Notes: a model not told the origin generated them from the sequence alone. Shown: positions 51,054-60,235, counted from the first letter of the stretch. The stretch is DNA of 64,000 nt from Mycobacterium kyorinense (GCF_002101735.1 NZ_LQPE01000018.1:1-64000); one strand, 5' to 3'. Program-made: numbers and translations.

Positions 51054-51455
51054 CTAACTCACCAGCGGGCTGAGTTCGGCTGGGTCGAAGTACTCGTCGA
51101 TACGGGTGATCAGGGCTTGAGAACTAGGGGAGCCTCCCAACTTAATCACGATGCAGACCCGCATGGCGATCGAGCCGCCGTTGTGTCCGGTGGCGTGCAG
51201 GATGTGCTGCTGGACGAATCCGCCGGCGAACAGCTGGCGGTCCAGGATCTCGTAGCGGCGCCACGCGGTCGCGCCGACGAACCAGTCGATGACGCGCAGC
51301 GCCCGCACCTTGTCGCGATCCCGGCTCGCCCCAACTCGCCACACCGCGATGTCGTCACTCCACAGCCGGGCCACCGTCGCCGTGTCGCTGTTCTCGATCG
51401 CCGCGAACAATTGGTCGGCCACCGCGGTGACGGTGGCGGCGTCGGCAGTGGGCAT
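51054..51455 (-). CDS. SnoaL/NTF2-like protein
   Basis: A 133-aa cone-fold protein: VADQLFAAIENSDTATVARLWSDDIAVWRVG at the N-terminus and ITRIDEYFDPAELSPLV at the end are typical of SnoaL-like/NTF2 proteins. It may bind or isomerise a small hydrophobic ligand; the substrate is unknown. The ATG at 51455 with AGGAG upstream fixes the start. 17 nt before the YceI gene, so probably one transcript. Confidence 0.8.
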   Translation of the reverse strand: MPTADAATVTAVADQLFAAIENSDTATVARLWSDDIAVWRVGASRDRDKVRALRVIDWFVGATAWRRYEILDRQLFAGGFVQQHILHATGHNGGSIAMRVCIVIKLGGSPSSQALITRIDEYFDPAELSPLVS

Positions 51456-51630
51456 GGCAGCTCCTGCGTCGTCTCGGGTGGTACCAAGCTGCGCAGCCAC
51501 GACCGTACCTCGGCTCGGCGGCGAAATTTTTCTGATTTTTTCTCTCTCATCGGGAATATGGCTCGCAAGCAGCAAGTTTTCTGTGGTGACAAAGACAGAT
51601 CGATCCTGAGAGATGAAGGAGGTGGTAGCG

Positions 51631-52065
51631 ATGCTGAGGTTTGAACCACTCTTCCGTGACCTGGACCGACTCACCCAGCAGCTATGGGGGCACGCAGTCG
51701 GTACCGCCACACGTCCGGCGGCGATGCCTATGGATGTCTGGCGTGAGGGCGACAAGTACGTCGTGGAGCTCGACTTGCCGGGCATCAAGCCAGACTCGAT
51801 CGACATCACCGTGGATCACGACGCTCTGACGGTCAAGGCCGAGCGTCCGTACGCCGGCGACGAGGGCCACGACTGGGTGACCGCAGAACGCCCGCACGGG
51901 GTGTTCAGTCGACAGCTGTTCCTCGGCGACCAGCTGAACACCGAGGGCATCAGCGCCGACTACACCGACGGGGTACTGCGGCTGACGGTCCCAGTGGCAG
52001 AACAAGCCAAGCCACGCAAGATCGCCATCCAGTCCGGCGCTCAGCAAGCCATCAGCGCCGCCTGA
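51631..52065 (+). CDS. Small heat-shock protein (Hsp20, 18-kDa-antigen-like)
   Basis: A 144-aa alpha-crystallin chaperone. The N-terminus [17 protein letters not shown] and [28 protein letters not shown] match the mycobacterial 18-kDa antigen; [11 protein letters not shown] provides the crystallin-domain end and the hydrophobic motif. It prevents aggregation of unfolding proteins. GGAGGTGGTAGCG places the start at 51631 instead of the ATG at 51613. The upstream 100 nt are AT-rich, suggesting a strong regulated promoter. Confidence 0.9.
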   Translation: MLRFEPLFRDLDRLTQQLWGHAVGTATRPAAMPMDVWREGDKYVVELDLPGIKPDSIDITVDHDALTVKAERPYAGDEGHDWVTAERPHGVFSRQLFLGDQLNTEGISADYTDGVLRLTVPVAEQAKPRKIAIQSGAQQAISAA

Positions 52066-52201
52066 TCGGTCATGTTGGTGGCAGCCGTCCGCGCCAGCAG
52101 AGCGCGGGCGGCTCATCCGATGTGGGTGGTTGGGGAGGCGATCAGATCTGTGGTGCCGGCGCCCAGTCATTGCGCGGCACAACCGTTTTGCACCTCTCGT
52201 T

Positions 52202-52225
52202 GGCCGGTCCGAAAGTGGGCCGGCC
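52202..52225. terminator. Hairpin between convergent hsp20 genes
   Basis: GGCCGGTCC (52202-52210) pairs with GGGCCGGCC (52217-52225), allowing one G-U pair, with a 6-nt loop. It lies between the two hsp20 stops and has no U-tract, as is usual for mycobacterial terminators. It could end transcription from both sides. Confidence 0.5.
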
Positions 52226-52242
52226 CAGAGTTCAGCGCGTCC

Positions 52243-52713
52243 CTAACGACCAAATAGGCGACGCCACCATGGTTCTCGTTCACCGGCTGGCGAGCGGTGG
52301 GCGCTGGTTTTCCGGCCATCGCGGTTGATCGCGATACGCCGAGGTTTGGCGTGCTCAGATAGCGGAGCTGTCAGCCGCAGCACGCCGTCGCGGTAACTGG
52401 CGGCAATCTTGTCGGTGTCGAGAGTCTCCCCGAGAAACAATCGACGGCTGAATACGCCGCGCGGGCGTTCTGCGGAAATCACTTCCCGGGCCTGGTCGAT
52501 GCCGGGGCGCTCGGCGCGGATGGTGAGCACATTGCGCTCGATGTTGAGATCGAGCGAATCTGGCTTCATACCCGGCAAATCGACTTCGATGATGAACTGT
52601 TCGCCGTCTCGCCAGGCGTCCATTGGCATGGCCGCTGGTCGGGCAGCCGTGCCCAGGAGCTGGCGGGTGAGCCGGTCCAGTTCGCGCGGCGAATCTGTAC
52701 GTACCAACACCAT
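52243..52713 (-). CDS. Small heat-shock protein (Hsp20), second copy
   Basis: A 156-aa alpha-crystallin chaperone, paralogous to the one at 51631: [27 protein letters not shown] and [28 protein letters not shown]. It differs by a basic, tryptophan-rich tail ([12 protein letters not shown]). It is closer to the classic 18-kDa antigen than its neighbour. Start ATG 52713 has GAGGCAAGAG upstream. Its promoter region (52714-52790) is AT-rich. Confidence 0.9.
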   Translation of the reverse strand: MVLVRTDSPRELDRLTRQLLGTAARPAAMPMDAWRDGEQFIIEVDLPGMKPDSLDLNIERNVLTIRAERPGIDQAREVISAERPRGVFSRRLFLGETLDTDKIAASYRDGVLRLTAPLSEHAKPRRIAINRDGRKTSAHRSPAGEREPWWRRLFGR

Positions 52714-52970
52714 CTCTTGCCTCGCTGCTCTTGTAGGGAATCTATGTCTGCTGATATAGTTTTTTGATACCACAATCTGCGGGGCCTCGCAAGTGGGGAC
52801 TATGGCTGTGGCGGCCCTGGTTGACGGTGGAGGTGCAGGCTGGTGGGACGGCGATCGGCGGCGTCCGAGGTGGAAGCAAATCTATCTGTTGAGCCATAGA
52901 TTATAGATGGGATTGCGAGGCATCGCCGAGTCGTTGGTAGCATCGTGTCGAATGTGGGCACTCCAGAAGA

Positions 52971-54275
52971 ATGACGTCAGCCTCTTCTGAGTTGGCTGTG
53001 GTCAGCCAAACCTCGACGGCGAACCGACTGCGCATCGAGCCGTGCGTATTGCTGAAGTACGGCGAGCTGGCGCTCAAACGCGGCAACCGGCAATGGTTCG
53101 AGCGGCATCTGGTCCGCAACCTCAGATACGCGTTGGCCCGCGGTTTGGACCCGGCTCCGCAGGTGCGATTGCGGCGACGCAGCGGGGTTCTGGTGGTGTC
53201 CTCGCCAACCTTGGCCCAGGGGGATGTGCTCGCGCGGGCGCGGGACGTCATCGGCATCAGTGTCGTGCAACCGATGTGGCGGGTGCCCAAATCGGCTGTC
53301 ATGGCTCAGGCCGCCGCGGTGAGGCTGCTGCGCCAACACGTCGCCGCGTCAGCCACAGCCAGTTTCGCGGTGCGCTGCCGCCGGCGCGACAGGCGTTTCG
53401 GGCTGACCTCGGAGCAGCTGGCTGCCCGCATTGGCGCGCAAATATGTGCCGAGCTCGGCTGGCCGGTCGACTTGGACCACCCGGACGTGGAGCTGACCGT
53501 GGAGGTCGACCGGCGTGAAATTTTCCTCGGCGTGGAGCGGCACCGCGGTCAAGGCGGGTTGCCGGTCGGATCGAGCGGTCATGCCCTGGTGTTTCTTTCC
53601 GGCGGGATCGACTCGCCGGTCGCGGCCTACCGCGCGCTGCGCCGTGGTCTGCGCTGCGACTTCCTGCATTGCACGGGCGCCCCCTACACCGACGCGACGT
53701 CGACGTACAAGGCTTATGCGTTGGCGCGTCAGCTGAGTCGGTTCCAGCCCGGCTCGCGCCTGTACGTGGCCGCCGTCGGACGCGCCCAGCGCACGTTGGC
53801 CACCAGTGGTGCCGGTGAGGCGCAAATTGTGGCGCAGCGGCGACTGTATCTGCATCTGGCCGACGCGCTGGCTCGCCGTATCGGCGCGCAGGCCCTGGTC
53901 ACCGGTGACAGCTTGGGGCAGGTGGCCAGCCAAACCTTGTCGAATCTGGCGGCCGCCGATCAGGCCGCGGGCATGCCGGTGCTGCGACCCCTGCTCGCCT
54001 TCGACAAGCTCGAGATTCTCGAGGAGGCACGACGGATCGGCACCGCCGACATCGCCGCCCTGCCGCATCAGGACTGCTGTCAGCTTTTCCAGCCCCGCCG
54101 GGTGGCCACCTACAGCGATGCCGGGCGACTCGCTGAGATCGATGCTCGCGCCGACCTTGACGAGCTGGTCGATAATGTGTTGAGCCACGTCCAAGAATTC
54201 GATCTCGATTCCTGCGGGGGAAGCGCTTCGACCATGGCGACGCACGACGCAACTACCGCGGTAAAGGACCAGTGA
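52971..54275 (+). CDS. thiI: ThiI-type tRNA 4-thiouridine synthetase
   Basis: A 434-aa protein with an N-terminal ferredoxin-like/THUMP module (LLKYGELALKRGNRQWFERHL, about 27-48; RNA binding) and a PP-loop adenylation domain (SGGIDSP, about 210-216; GDSLGQVASQTLSNL). HQDCC near 365 offers a catalytic cysteine. The rhodanese domain of E. coli ThiI is missing, so sulfur must come from a separate cysteine desulfurase. It activates U8 of tRNA by adenylation. The next gene overlaps by 4 nt (GTGA). Start at ATG 52971; a later start near residue 20 is possible. Confidence 0.86.
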   Translation: MTSASSELAVVSQTSTANRLRIEPCVLLKYGELALKRGNRQWFERHLVRNLRYALARGLDPAPQVRLRRRSGVLVVSSPTLAQGDVLARARDVIGISVVQPMWRVPKSAVMAQAAAVRLLRQHVAASATASFAVRCRRRDRRFGLTSEQLAARIGAQICAELGWPVDLDHPDVELTVEVDRREIFLGVERHRGQGGLPVGSSGHALVFLSGGIDSPVAAYRALRRGLRCDFLHCTGAPYTDATSTYKAYALARQLSRFQPGSRLYVAAVGRAQRTLATSGAGEAQIVAQRRLYLHLADALARRIGAQALVTGDSLGQVASQTLSNLAAADQAAGMPVLRPLLAFDKLEILEEARRIGTADIAALPHQDCCQLFQPRRVATYSDAGRLAEIDARADLDELVDNVLSHVQEFDLDSCGGSASTMATHDATTAVKDQ

Positions 54276-54979
54276 TAGACATCGATAGCAAGCGGCGCGG
54301 CCGCGACCAGATTTGCGCCCTGGTCGCGGCGCACGGCGCGTTCACGCAGGCGGCCGTCGAGGCGTCACAGCTGATGAGGGCCAAGGGGCGAAGCAAATTC
54401 GCCGCGCACCTCGACTCACACCGTGCCGAGCTCAATGTCGCCATTGGCGAGTTCGGCCTGTGGGCCGAGAGTTTCGGCGATTGGGCACGGGTGGACGTCG
54501 GCCTCGCGATACATCCGCCGTCGATAACCAGGCCCACCGATCTGGTCGCCGGTGACCGGATCGGAGCGGATTTGCTCTCGTCGCGGGAAAATCTGAAAAG
54601 AAGGCGTGCCGAGTTACTGGCCGAGGTGGGCAAAGCGCGCTTCGTGCTCACCGACGCCGGTCTGCCGGGCGAAGAAATCACCGCCTATCGCCGCATGGTG
54701 CGGTTATGGGCCGGTGAGGCAATCGATTTGGTCACCGGAGTTCATCGGTTGACGCTGGCCGACCAGTACATTCGCTGCCTGAGCCGGTTGCGCGCTGCCC
54801 AGCAGGCATTGCCGGCGGCGCCCCAGACCGGCGCGGTATACGTGCGGCAGTGGATGGACGACCTCGAGGAGGTTGACCGGGAAGGCGAGCTGGCGCTTGC
54901 CGAAACGTGCGGTTATGGCGACTTCGTGGAGTGCTACCGCATTACTGCGGTGCGGCAGAAGCCTTTTAGCGACAATTAG
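54272..54979 (+). CDS. Unknown protein coupled to thiI
   Basis: A 235-aa, mostly helical, soluble protein with no family I recognise. Visible features: many charged helices, an arginine-rich helix (SSRENLKRRRAELLAEV), and a conserved-looking WMDDLEEVDREGELALAETCGYGDF near the end. No membrane segments or signal peptide. The GTG start overlaps the thiI stop, so it is made together with ThiI and may serve tRNA thiolation or its regulation. The last 4 bp overlap the convergent DUF6285-like gene. Confidence 0.62.
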   Translation: MIDIDSKRRGRDQICALVAAHGAFTQAAVEASQLMRAKGRSKFAAHLDSHRAELNVAIGEFGLWAESFGDWARVDVGLAIHPPSITRPTDLVAGDRIGADLLSSRENLKRRRAELLAEVGKARFVLTDAGLPGEEITAYRRMVRLWAGEAIDLVTGVHRLTLADQYIRCLSRLRAAQQALPAAPQTGAVYVRQWMDDLEEVDREGELALAETCGYGDFVECYRITAVRQKPFSDN

Positions 54980-55311
54980 CCGTCGTAGCCGGGATGGGCG
55001 ACGGCCAGCCGATGCCGTACCAGGGTCCGCAGACACGGCATCACCTTCTCGGCCTCGTCGTCCAGCTCGCCGGCCCGGATGGCCGCCGCCAGCTGGGCTT
55101 CGTCGTCGAAGCCCAAGGCCGTCAGCGCCTCGGTGACGGCGTCGAGCGAGTCGACGAGGAGTTCACGCTCGACGATGCGCAACGCGTTGGCGGCCACCCT
55201 GGCATGGAAGTTGACCTGTCCCGTAGTCGCCTCTCGCACATGGGTTTCCAGGAACTCGGCGACTGCCGCCACCAGTTCGGCAGCGGTGGGGCGACCGTGC
55301 GGGCCGGTCAC
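54976..55311 (-). CDS. DUF6285-like small protein (LvaB-like)
   Basis: A 111-aa helical protein (AAELVAAVAEFLETHV...ALRIVERELLVD...CLRTLVRHRLAVAHPGY), matching the small partner proteins that accompany APH-family kinases in acyl-CoA clusters, by my recollection DUF6285. In the levulinate pathway the equivalent LvaB is needed together with the kinase LvaA. GTG start overlaps the kinase stop (GTGA). Last gene of the operon. Confidence 0.68.
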   Translation of the reverse strand: MTGPHGRPTAAELVAAVAEFLETHVREATTGQVNFHARVAANALRIVERELLVDSLDAVTEALTALGFDDEAQLAAAIRAGELDDEAEKVMPCLRTLVRHRLAVAHPGYDG

Positions 55312-56285
55312 GGCGCGGCTCCGTCGAGCAGTGTGAGCAGGTCCCACTCGGTCTCGCAGACCCGCCGGCCGATCGTCGCCAGCTCCACCGACCGGGCCTG
55401 CCCGCTCAGGTGTCGCTCGGCCTGGTACCGACAGATCACGCCCCAACGCAGGGTGGCCAGCACCAGCCACCAGTGAAACGCGTTGCGGTCAACCGTAGTC
55501 CCACTGGCCTCCTCGTAGGCACGAAGAAAGCTCTCGATGCTGCCCAGTCCGCCCGCGGCGCGGCTGGCCGGCGCGCCAAATCGCCAGGCGCGGATGCAAA
55601 ACCAGGCCAGGTCCTCATACACCTCGCCGAAATGCACGAGCTCCCAGTCGAGTACGGCAGCCAAGTCGGACCCGTCCACGATCAGGTTGCCCATCCGGTA
55701 GTCGCCGTGCACCAGCCGCGCCGGTGACGCCTCCGGCCGGTGTGCATAAAGCCAGCGAAACGCCCACTCCAAGGTGGCGGTCGTATCGCCCATGGCGTCG
55801 AGGCGGTCGCGCCACTCGCCGAGCTGATCCTGCGTTTGCAGTGTTGCGTCCTGCGGGTCGGCCCGGTGAATCGCCGCCAGTGCTTGCGCGCACTGGTGCA
55901 GCAGCCGCTCGCGGCCCTCGTCGTTCAGTTGGCGGTCGATGCGCCGCACGATCGTCTCGCCCTTGATTTCGTCACAGATCAGAAACGGATTGCCCAGCGC
56001 CGCAGCGGAATTAGACGCAACCAGAATATGCGGGACCGGTGCACCGGCCGCCCCGGCGGCGGCCTGGACGTTGGCCTCGAGCTCCATCGGGGCATGCACG
56101 TCGTCGGGCGGTCCGATGCGCAGGATCAGTGACCGGCGCGCGTCGGGTGCGACGGCGTCGAACGCCCAGGTGCTGCGGCTGGCGCCACCGGTAAGTGCCC
56201 GCAGGTTCTCGATCGCGACGCCGGCGCCGAGTTCCGCCCCGACTACTCGGGTCAGCGCCGCGGACAACTCGTCGACGCCGGTCAC
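55308..56285 (-). CDS. APH-family kinase (LvaA/ACAD10-like)
   Basis: A 325-aa aminoglycoside-phosphotransferase-fold kinase. N-lobe GGASRSTWAFD and LILRIGPP, catalytic loop LVHGDYRMGNLIVD, and metal site AVLDWELVHFGEVYEDLAWF are complete. Kinases of this group sitting beside acyl-CoA dehydrogenases phosphorylate 4-hydroxyacyl-CoA, as in LvaA and in mammalian ACAD10/11. Here it lies between fadE and a DUF6285-like gene with 4-nt overlaps at both ends, so that role is more likely than antibiotic resistance. Confidence 0.8.
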   Translation of the reverse strand: MTGVDELSAALTRVVGAELGAGVAIENLRALTGGASRSTWAFDAVAPDARRSLILRIGPPDDVHAPMELEANVQAAAGAAGAPVPHILVASNSAAALGNPFLICDEIKGETIVRRIDRQLNDEGRERLLHQCAQALAAIHRADPQDATLQTQDQLGEWRDRLDAMGDTTATLEWAFRWLYAHRPEASPARLVHGDYRMGNLIVDGSDLAAVLDWELVHFGEVYEDLAWFCIRAWRFGAPASRAAGGLGSIESFLRAYEEASGTTVDRNAFHWWLVLATLRWGVICRYQAERHLSGQARSVELATIGRRVCETEWDLLTLLDGAAP

Positions 56286-57520
56286 TTTTTGCCGAACTTG
56301 AACAGCCGCTGGGCCACTCGGCGGATCTGGATCTCCTCGGCGCCTTCGGTGATCCGGTAGCGGCGGTGGTGGCGGTAGATGTGTTCGAACGGCTCGTGAC
56401 GGCTGTAGCCGAGTCCGCCAAAGATCTGCATGGCGCGGTCGGCGGCGTCGCACACCAGCCGGTTGGCGCGATAGTTGGCCATGGATACCTTGTCGGAGAC
56501 TTCGAGGTGGTGATTGCGGTCCAGGTGCCAGGCCGCGTAATACACCAGCAGCCGCACCATTTGGGCTTCGGTCTGCAACTCGGCCAGCGGCCACTGCACT
56601 GCCTGGTTGACCGACAGGGGCTTGCCGAACACCGTGCGCTTGCCGGCGTAGTCGGCGGCGCGGTCGATGCAGTACTGGGCGGCGCCCAGGCTGCTGGCGG
56701 CCTGCCGAATCCGGTTCTCGTGCAGGAAGGTCTGCGCCACCTCGAGGCCGCGGTCCACCTCGCCGACCACGGCGTCGTCGGGGACCCGGACATCGTTGAG
56801 TTCGACTTCCCCGTGGTCGCTGGGCATGTTGAACGTCCACCAGTAGAACGGGACCGTGAAACCGTCGGCGTCGGTGGGCACGAGGAACGCGGTGATGCCC
56901 GTGGCCTGGCCGGGCTCCCCGGAGGTACGTGCGAAGACCAGGTCGTGGGTGGCCCGGTGCACGCCGGTGTTGAACCGCTTGGCACCGTTGATCACCCAGC
57001 TGTCGCCGTAGCGTCGGGCGCGGGTCTCCAGCCAGGTGGCATCGGAGCCGTGCGCAGGTTCGGTGAGCCCGAACGCCATCGAACGTTCCCCGGTGATCAG
57101 TGCCTCCGACCAGTCCCGGCGCTGCGCGTCGGTGCCGAACCGCTCCATCATGATCACCTGCGGGAAGTTGCCGACGATCGACGACTCGTCCTGCAGGTCG
57201 TTGTGCAGGCCAAGCCCCTTGGCCGCCAGGTGTTCCCGAATGACGGCCATGTCCAGGTTGGTCCCGTCGCGCCCGCCCAGCGAGGACGGCAGCCCGTAGC
57301 GCAGCCAGCCCGCCTTGTCCGCTCGGCGGCGCATCTCGGCGAGCAGGTCCTCCCAGTCGCGGCGCGGGATGCCGCCGCCCTCGACGTCGGTGCGGGCGAA
57401 CTCGCGCCGGTGGTCGAAGTACTGCATGTTTTCGGCCTGCAGCGGCGCGATCTCGGCCTCGATGAAGGCGTCCATCTCGGCAAGCAGCCGCGGAAGGTGT
57501 TCGGGCAGGGTGAAATCCAC
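56282..57520 (-). CDS. Acyl-CoA dehydrogenase (ACAD10/LvaC-like)
   Basis: A 412-aa FAD-dependent acyl-CoA dehydrogenase. FGLTEPAHGSDATWLETRA binds FAD, IFGGLGYSRHEPFEHIYRHHRRYRI and the final EGAEEIQIRRVAQ are typical of the ACAD10/11 branch. In the proposed pathway it would remove phosphate from the 4-phosphoacyl-CoA made by the next gene to form an enoyl-CoA. GTG start, 12 nt after the TetR gene; overlap GTGA with the kinase. Confidence 0.84.
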   Translation of the reverse strand: MDFTLPEHLPRLLAEMDAFIEAEIAPLQAENMQYFDHRREFARTDVEGGGIPRRDWEDLLAEMRRRADKAGWLRYGLPSSLGGRDGTNLDMAVIREHLAAKGLGLHNDLQDESSIVGNFPQVIMMERFGTDAQRRDWSEALITGERSMAFGLTEPAHGSDATWLETRARRYGDSWVINGAKRFNTGVHRATHDLVFARTSGEPGQATGITAFLVPTDADGFTVPFYWWTFNMPSDHGEVELNDVRVPDDAVVGEVDRGLEVAQTFLHENRIRQAASSLGAAQYCIDRAADYAGKRTVFGKPLSVNQAVQWPLAELQTEAQMVRLLVYYAAWHLDRNHHLEVSDKVSMANYRANRLVCDAADRAMQIFGGLGYSRHEPFEHIYRHHRRYRITEGAEEIQIRRVAQRLFKFGKK

Positions 57521-57532
57521 TCTGATCTCTCC

Positions 57533-58147
57533 TCAGGTGCCGTAGAGCGTTTTCTTCCAGATCGTCGACAGGGTGGCGATGGCATCTTCGTCGCTCATCT
57601 CCAGGCCCAGTCCCGACGGGCCCACGAATACCGTGGTGAAGTTCTCGAACAGCAACGCGATCGCCGCAGCGGTGTGCTCGGGATCGAGGTCGGCGGCGTA
57701 GCCCTGCTGTTGGGCGCGCCGCACCGAGGCGGCTACGATGTCCATTCCGAAACGCCGAAACTCGTTCTGAACGGCGGCGAACCGTTGCTGGGTGGACGCC
57801 AACTGCGCTACCGCGATCATGATGCCGATGTTCTGCTTGAACATGTTCCAGTAACCGGTCACCACCGAGGTGAAAAACGCAGTGTCGTCGGGGGAGTCCG
57901 GCAACGAGACACTCAGCCCGGACGGCGCGACTACATCGTGCAGAAACGATTGCGCCAGCGCGGCCAGCAGGTCCTCTTTGTCGGCGAAATACCGGTAGAA
58001 GACTGCCGACGACTTGCCGGCCGCGGAGGTGATGTCGGCCAGGGTGGTGCCGTGAAAGCCGCGCTCGGCGAACAGCTTGCGCGCCGCCTGCTCTATCGCC
58101 TGGCGCGTCTGGCGGCCCTTTGGACTAAGCGCGTGCTCAGTGGCCAT
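57533..58147 (-). CDS. TetR-family regulator
   Basis: A 204-aa TetR protein with HTH TTLADITSAAGKSSAVFYRYFADKEDLL (about 33-60) and a C-terminal ligand domain. It sits inside the catabolic operon and probably controls it, sensing an acyl-CoA intermediate; this is inference. The ATG at 58147 overlaps the end of the lyase gene by 11 nt. A start at 58216 inside the lyase gene is less likely. Confidence 0.82.
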   Translation of the reverse strand: MATEHALSPKGRQTRQAIEQAARKLFAERGFHGTTLADITSAAGKSSAVFYRYFADKEDLLAALAQSFLHDVVAPSGLSVSLPDSPDDTAFFTSVVTGYWNMFKQNIGIMIAVAQLASTQQRFAAVQNEFRRFGMDIVAASVRRAQQQGYAADLDPEHTAAAIALLFENFTTVFVGPSGLGLEMSDEDAIATLSTIWKKTLYGT

Positions 58148-59039
58148 TAATCCGTTTCCGATCACCGGCCCGCAGCAGTGCGCCGGGAAGGTCGTGTCCG
58201 ACCGCCGATCTCGCAACGTCGGCAGCGGCGATCGCCTTTTGGAGGTCGACGTCGACGTCGATTCCGCTGTCCGTCAGAAGGTAGACCAGATCCTCGGTGG
58301 CGATGTTGCCGGTGGCGCCCGGCGCGAACGGGCAGCCGCCCAGCCCGCCGACCGAAGAGTCGAGTCTGCTGACCCCTGCAGCGACGGCCGCGTAGGCACT
58401 GGCCAGCCCGGCACCGCGGGTGTTGTGGAAGTGTCCGCCGAGCGGCAGGTCGCCGATGACCGGGCGCAGCGCCGCGATCAGCGATGTGACCCGGCCGGGC
58501 GTGGTGGTGCCGATGGTGTCGGCGACCGACAACCGGTCGACGCCGTATTCGCGTGCCGCCGAAGCGATGTCGACGACGCGCTGCGGCGGAGTGGGACCGT
58601 CGAACGGGCAGTCCCACGCGGTGGCGATGATGACTTCGACCAACACGTCGGCCGCGTGGGCGATGGTGACGATGTCGGAGATCTGCGCGGTGGCCTCGGC
58701 GGCCGAGCGCCCGACGTTGACCTGGCTGAACGCATCGGAGGCCGCCACCACATACTCGATCGCCGGCAAGCCGGCGGCGACCGCTCGTTTGGCGCCGTTG
58801 GGGCTTGCCACCAGGGCCGAGAAGTCGATGTCGGGGAAGCGGTGCAGCTCTGCGGCCAGCTCGGCGGCGTCGGCCATCGACGGCACCTTCGACGGCGACA
58901 CGAACGCGCATGCCTCGATCTCGCGGACCCCGGTGGCGGCTATCGTCTCCAGTAGTTCCAGCTTGGCGGACAACGGGATTGGCTGCTCGATCTGCAGCCC
59001 GTCGCGCAGCGCCACCTCACGGATGGTCACATGGCTCAT
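58137..59039 (-). CDS. HMG-CoA lyase-like (DRE-TIM) enzyme
   Basis: A 300-aa TIM-barrel aldolase/lyase. REVALRDGLQ (7-16) has the catalytic arginine and metal Asp, FVSPSKVPSMADA follows, GGHFHNTRG holds metal histidines, and GGLGGCPFAPGATGN is the active-site loop with the cysteine. It should cleave a 3-hydroxy-3-methyl-glutaryl-CoA-type thioester. The ATG overlaps the CoA-transferase stop. Confidence 0.85.
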   Translation of the reverse strand: MSHVTIREVALRDGLQIEQPIPLSAKLELLETIAATGVREIEACAFVSPSKVPSMADAAELAAELHRFPDIDFSALVASPNGAKRAVAAGLPAIEYVVAASDAFSQVNVGRSAAEATAQISDIVTIAHAADVLVEVIIATAWDCPFDGPTPPQRVVDIASAAREYGVDRLSVADTIGTTTPGRVTSLIAALRPVIGDLPLGGHFHNTRGAGLASAYAAVAAGVSRLDSSVGGLGGCPFAPGATGNIATEDLVYLLTDSGIDVDVDLQKAIAAADVARSAVGHDLPGALLRAGDRKRINGH

Positions 59040-60235
59040 AGCGCCCCCTCGGCGCGCAGCGCCTCGAGTTGTTCGGCGGTCTTGCCGAGCAACCCAACGT
59101 AGACGTCGTCGTTATGCTGTCCGGGGCGCGCCGGGCCGGCGTTGCGGATGACGCCCGGGGATTCGGAGAACACCGGCACGATCCCGGGCCCCAGGACAGG
59201 CCTGTCGACTCGCTCGTCCCAGTGCTCGGCGATCATACCCCGCGCCCGCAGTTGCGGGTCTTCGACGACCTCCGCGACGGTGTTGATGTGTCCGGCGATA
59301 ACGCCTGCGCTGCTGAGGGTTTCGATGATCTCGCCGGGCTGTCGCTGCGCAGCCCAGTCGCCGATGATCTTGTCGAGCTCGTCCTGGTTGCGGCCGCGGG
59401 CGCCGTGGGTGGCGAACCGCTCGTCGGCGGCGAGTTCCGGGCGGCCCATCGCCTGACACAGCCGGGCGAACACGGTGTCCTGGTTGGCGGCGATCACCAC
59501 CCAGCTGTCGTCGGCGGCGCGGTAGATGTTCGATGGTGCAATGCCCTCCAGCCGAGTGCCCGACGGGCCGCGCACCACGCCGCCGACATCGTAGTCGGGG
59601 ATGGTGGATTCCTGGATGGCCAAACAGGATTCGGTTAACGCGACGTCGACCACCTGGCCTTCGCCGGTCACGCCGCGGCGATACAAGGCGGCCAGCGCCC
59701 CCTGGGCGGCGAACATGCCGGCCAGACTGTCGCCTAGCGACAGCGCCAGTCGGGGCGGCGGACCGCCGGGAAAGCCGTTGAGGTGACGCAGCCCGCTGGC
59801 CGCCTCGGCCACCGAGGCGTAGCCGGCCTTGTGGGCGTCCGGACCGGTCTGCCCATAGCCGGAGACCCGCACCAGGATGATGCCCCGATTACGTTGGCGC
59901 AGCACGTCGTAGCCCAGGTTCCACTTCTCCAGGGTGCCCGGACGGAAGTTCTCGACCACGATGTCGGATTTCTCGACGAGATCGAGGAACAGCTCACGCC
60001 CGCGGTCCTTGCGCAGATCGAGCGTGACGGCTTTCTTGTTGCGGGCGTGCACGGTCCAGAAGAAGTGATGCCCGTCGAGTTCGGCCTGGCCCCACGTGCG
60101 CAGCGGGTCGGGGCTGCCCGGCGGCTCGATCTTGATGACGTCCGCGCCCATGTCGCCGAGCAGCCGGCCGGCGAACGGGCCGGCGATCAGAGTGCCCAGC
60201 TCGAGCACCCGGACACCTTCCAGCGGTCCGCTCAC
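59036..60235 (-). CDS. Type III CoA-transferase (CaiB/BaiF family)
   Basis: A 399-aa family III CoA-transferase: PLEGVRVLELGTLIAGPFAGRLLGDMGADVIKIE at the start, VVENFRPG, and the catalytic Asp in LSLGDSLAGM (about 168). It swaps CoA between acids, probably supplying the thioester used by the lyase. The GTG at 60235 overlapping the hydrolase stop is the right start, although the frame stays open upstream. Confidence 0.88.
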   Translation of the reverse strand: MSGPLEGVRVLELGTLIAGPFAGRLLGDMGADVIKIEPPGSPDPLRTWGQAELDGHHFFWTVHARNKKAVTLDLRKDRGRELFLDLVEKSDIVVENFRPGTLEKWNLGYDVLRQRNRGIILVRVSGYGQTGPDAHKAGYASVAEAASGLRHLNGFPGGPPPRLALSLGDSLAGMFAAQGALAALYRRGVTGEGQVVDVALTESCLAIQESTIPDYDVGGVVRGPSGTRLEGIAPSNIYRAADDSWVVIAANQDTVFARLCQAMGRPELAADERFATHGARGRNQDELDKIIGDWAAQRQPGEIIETLSSAGVIAGHINTVAEVVEDPQLRARGMIAEHWDERVDRPVLGPGIVPVFSESPGVIRNAGPARPGQHNDDVYVGLLGKTAEQLEALRAEGAL

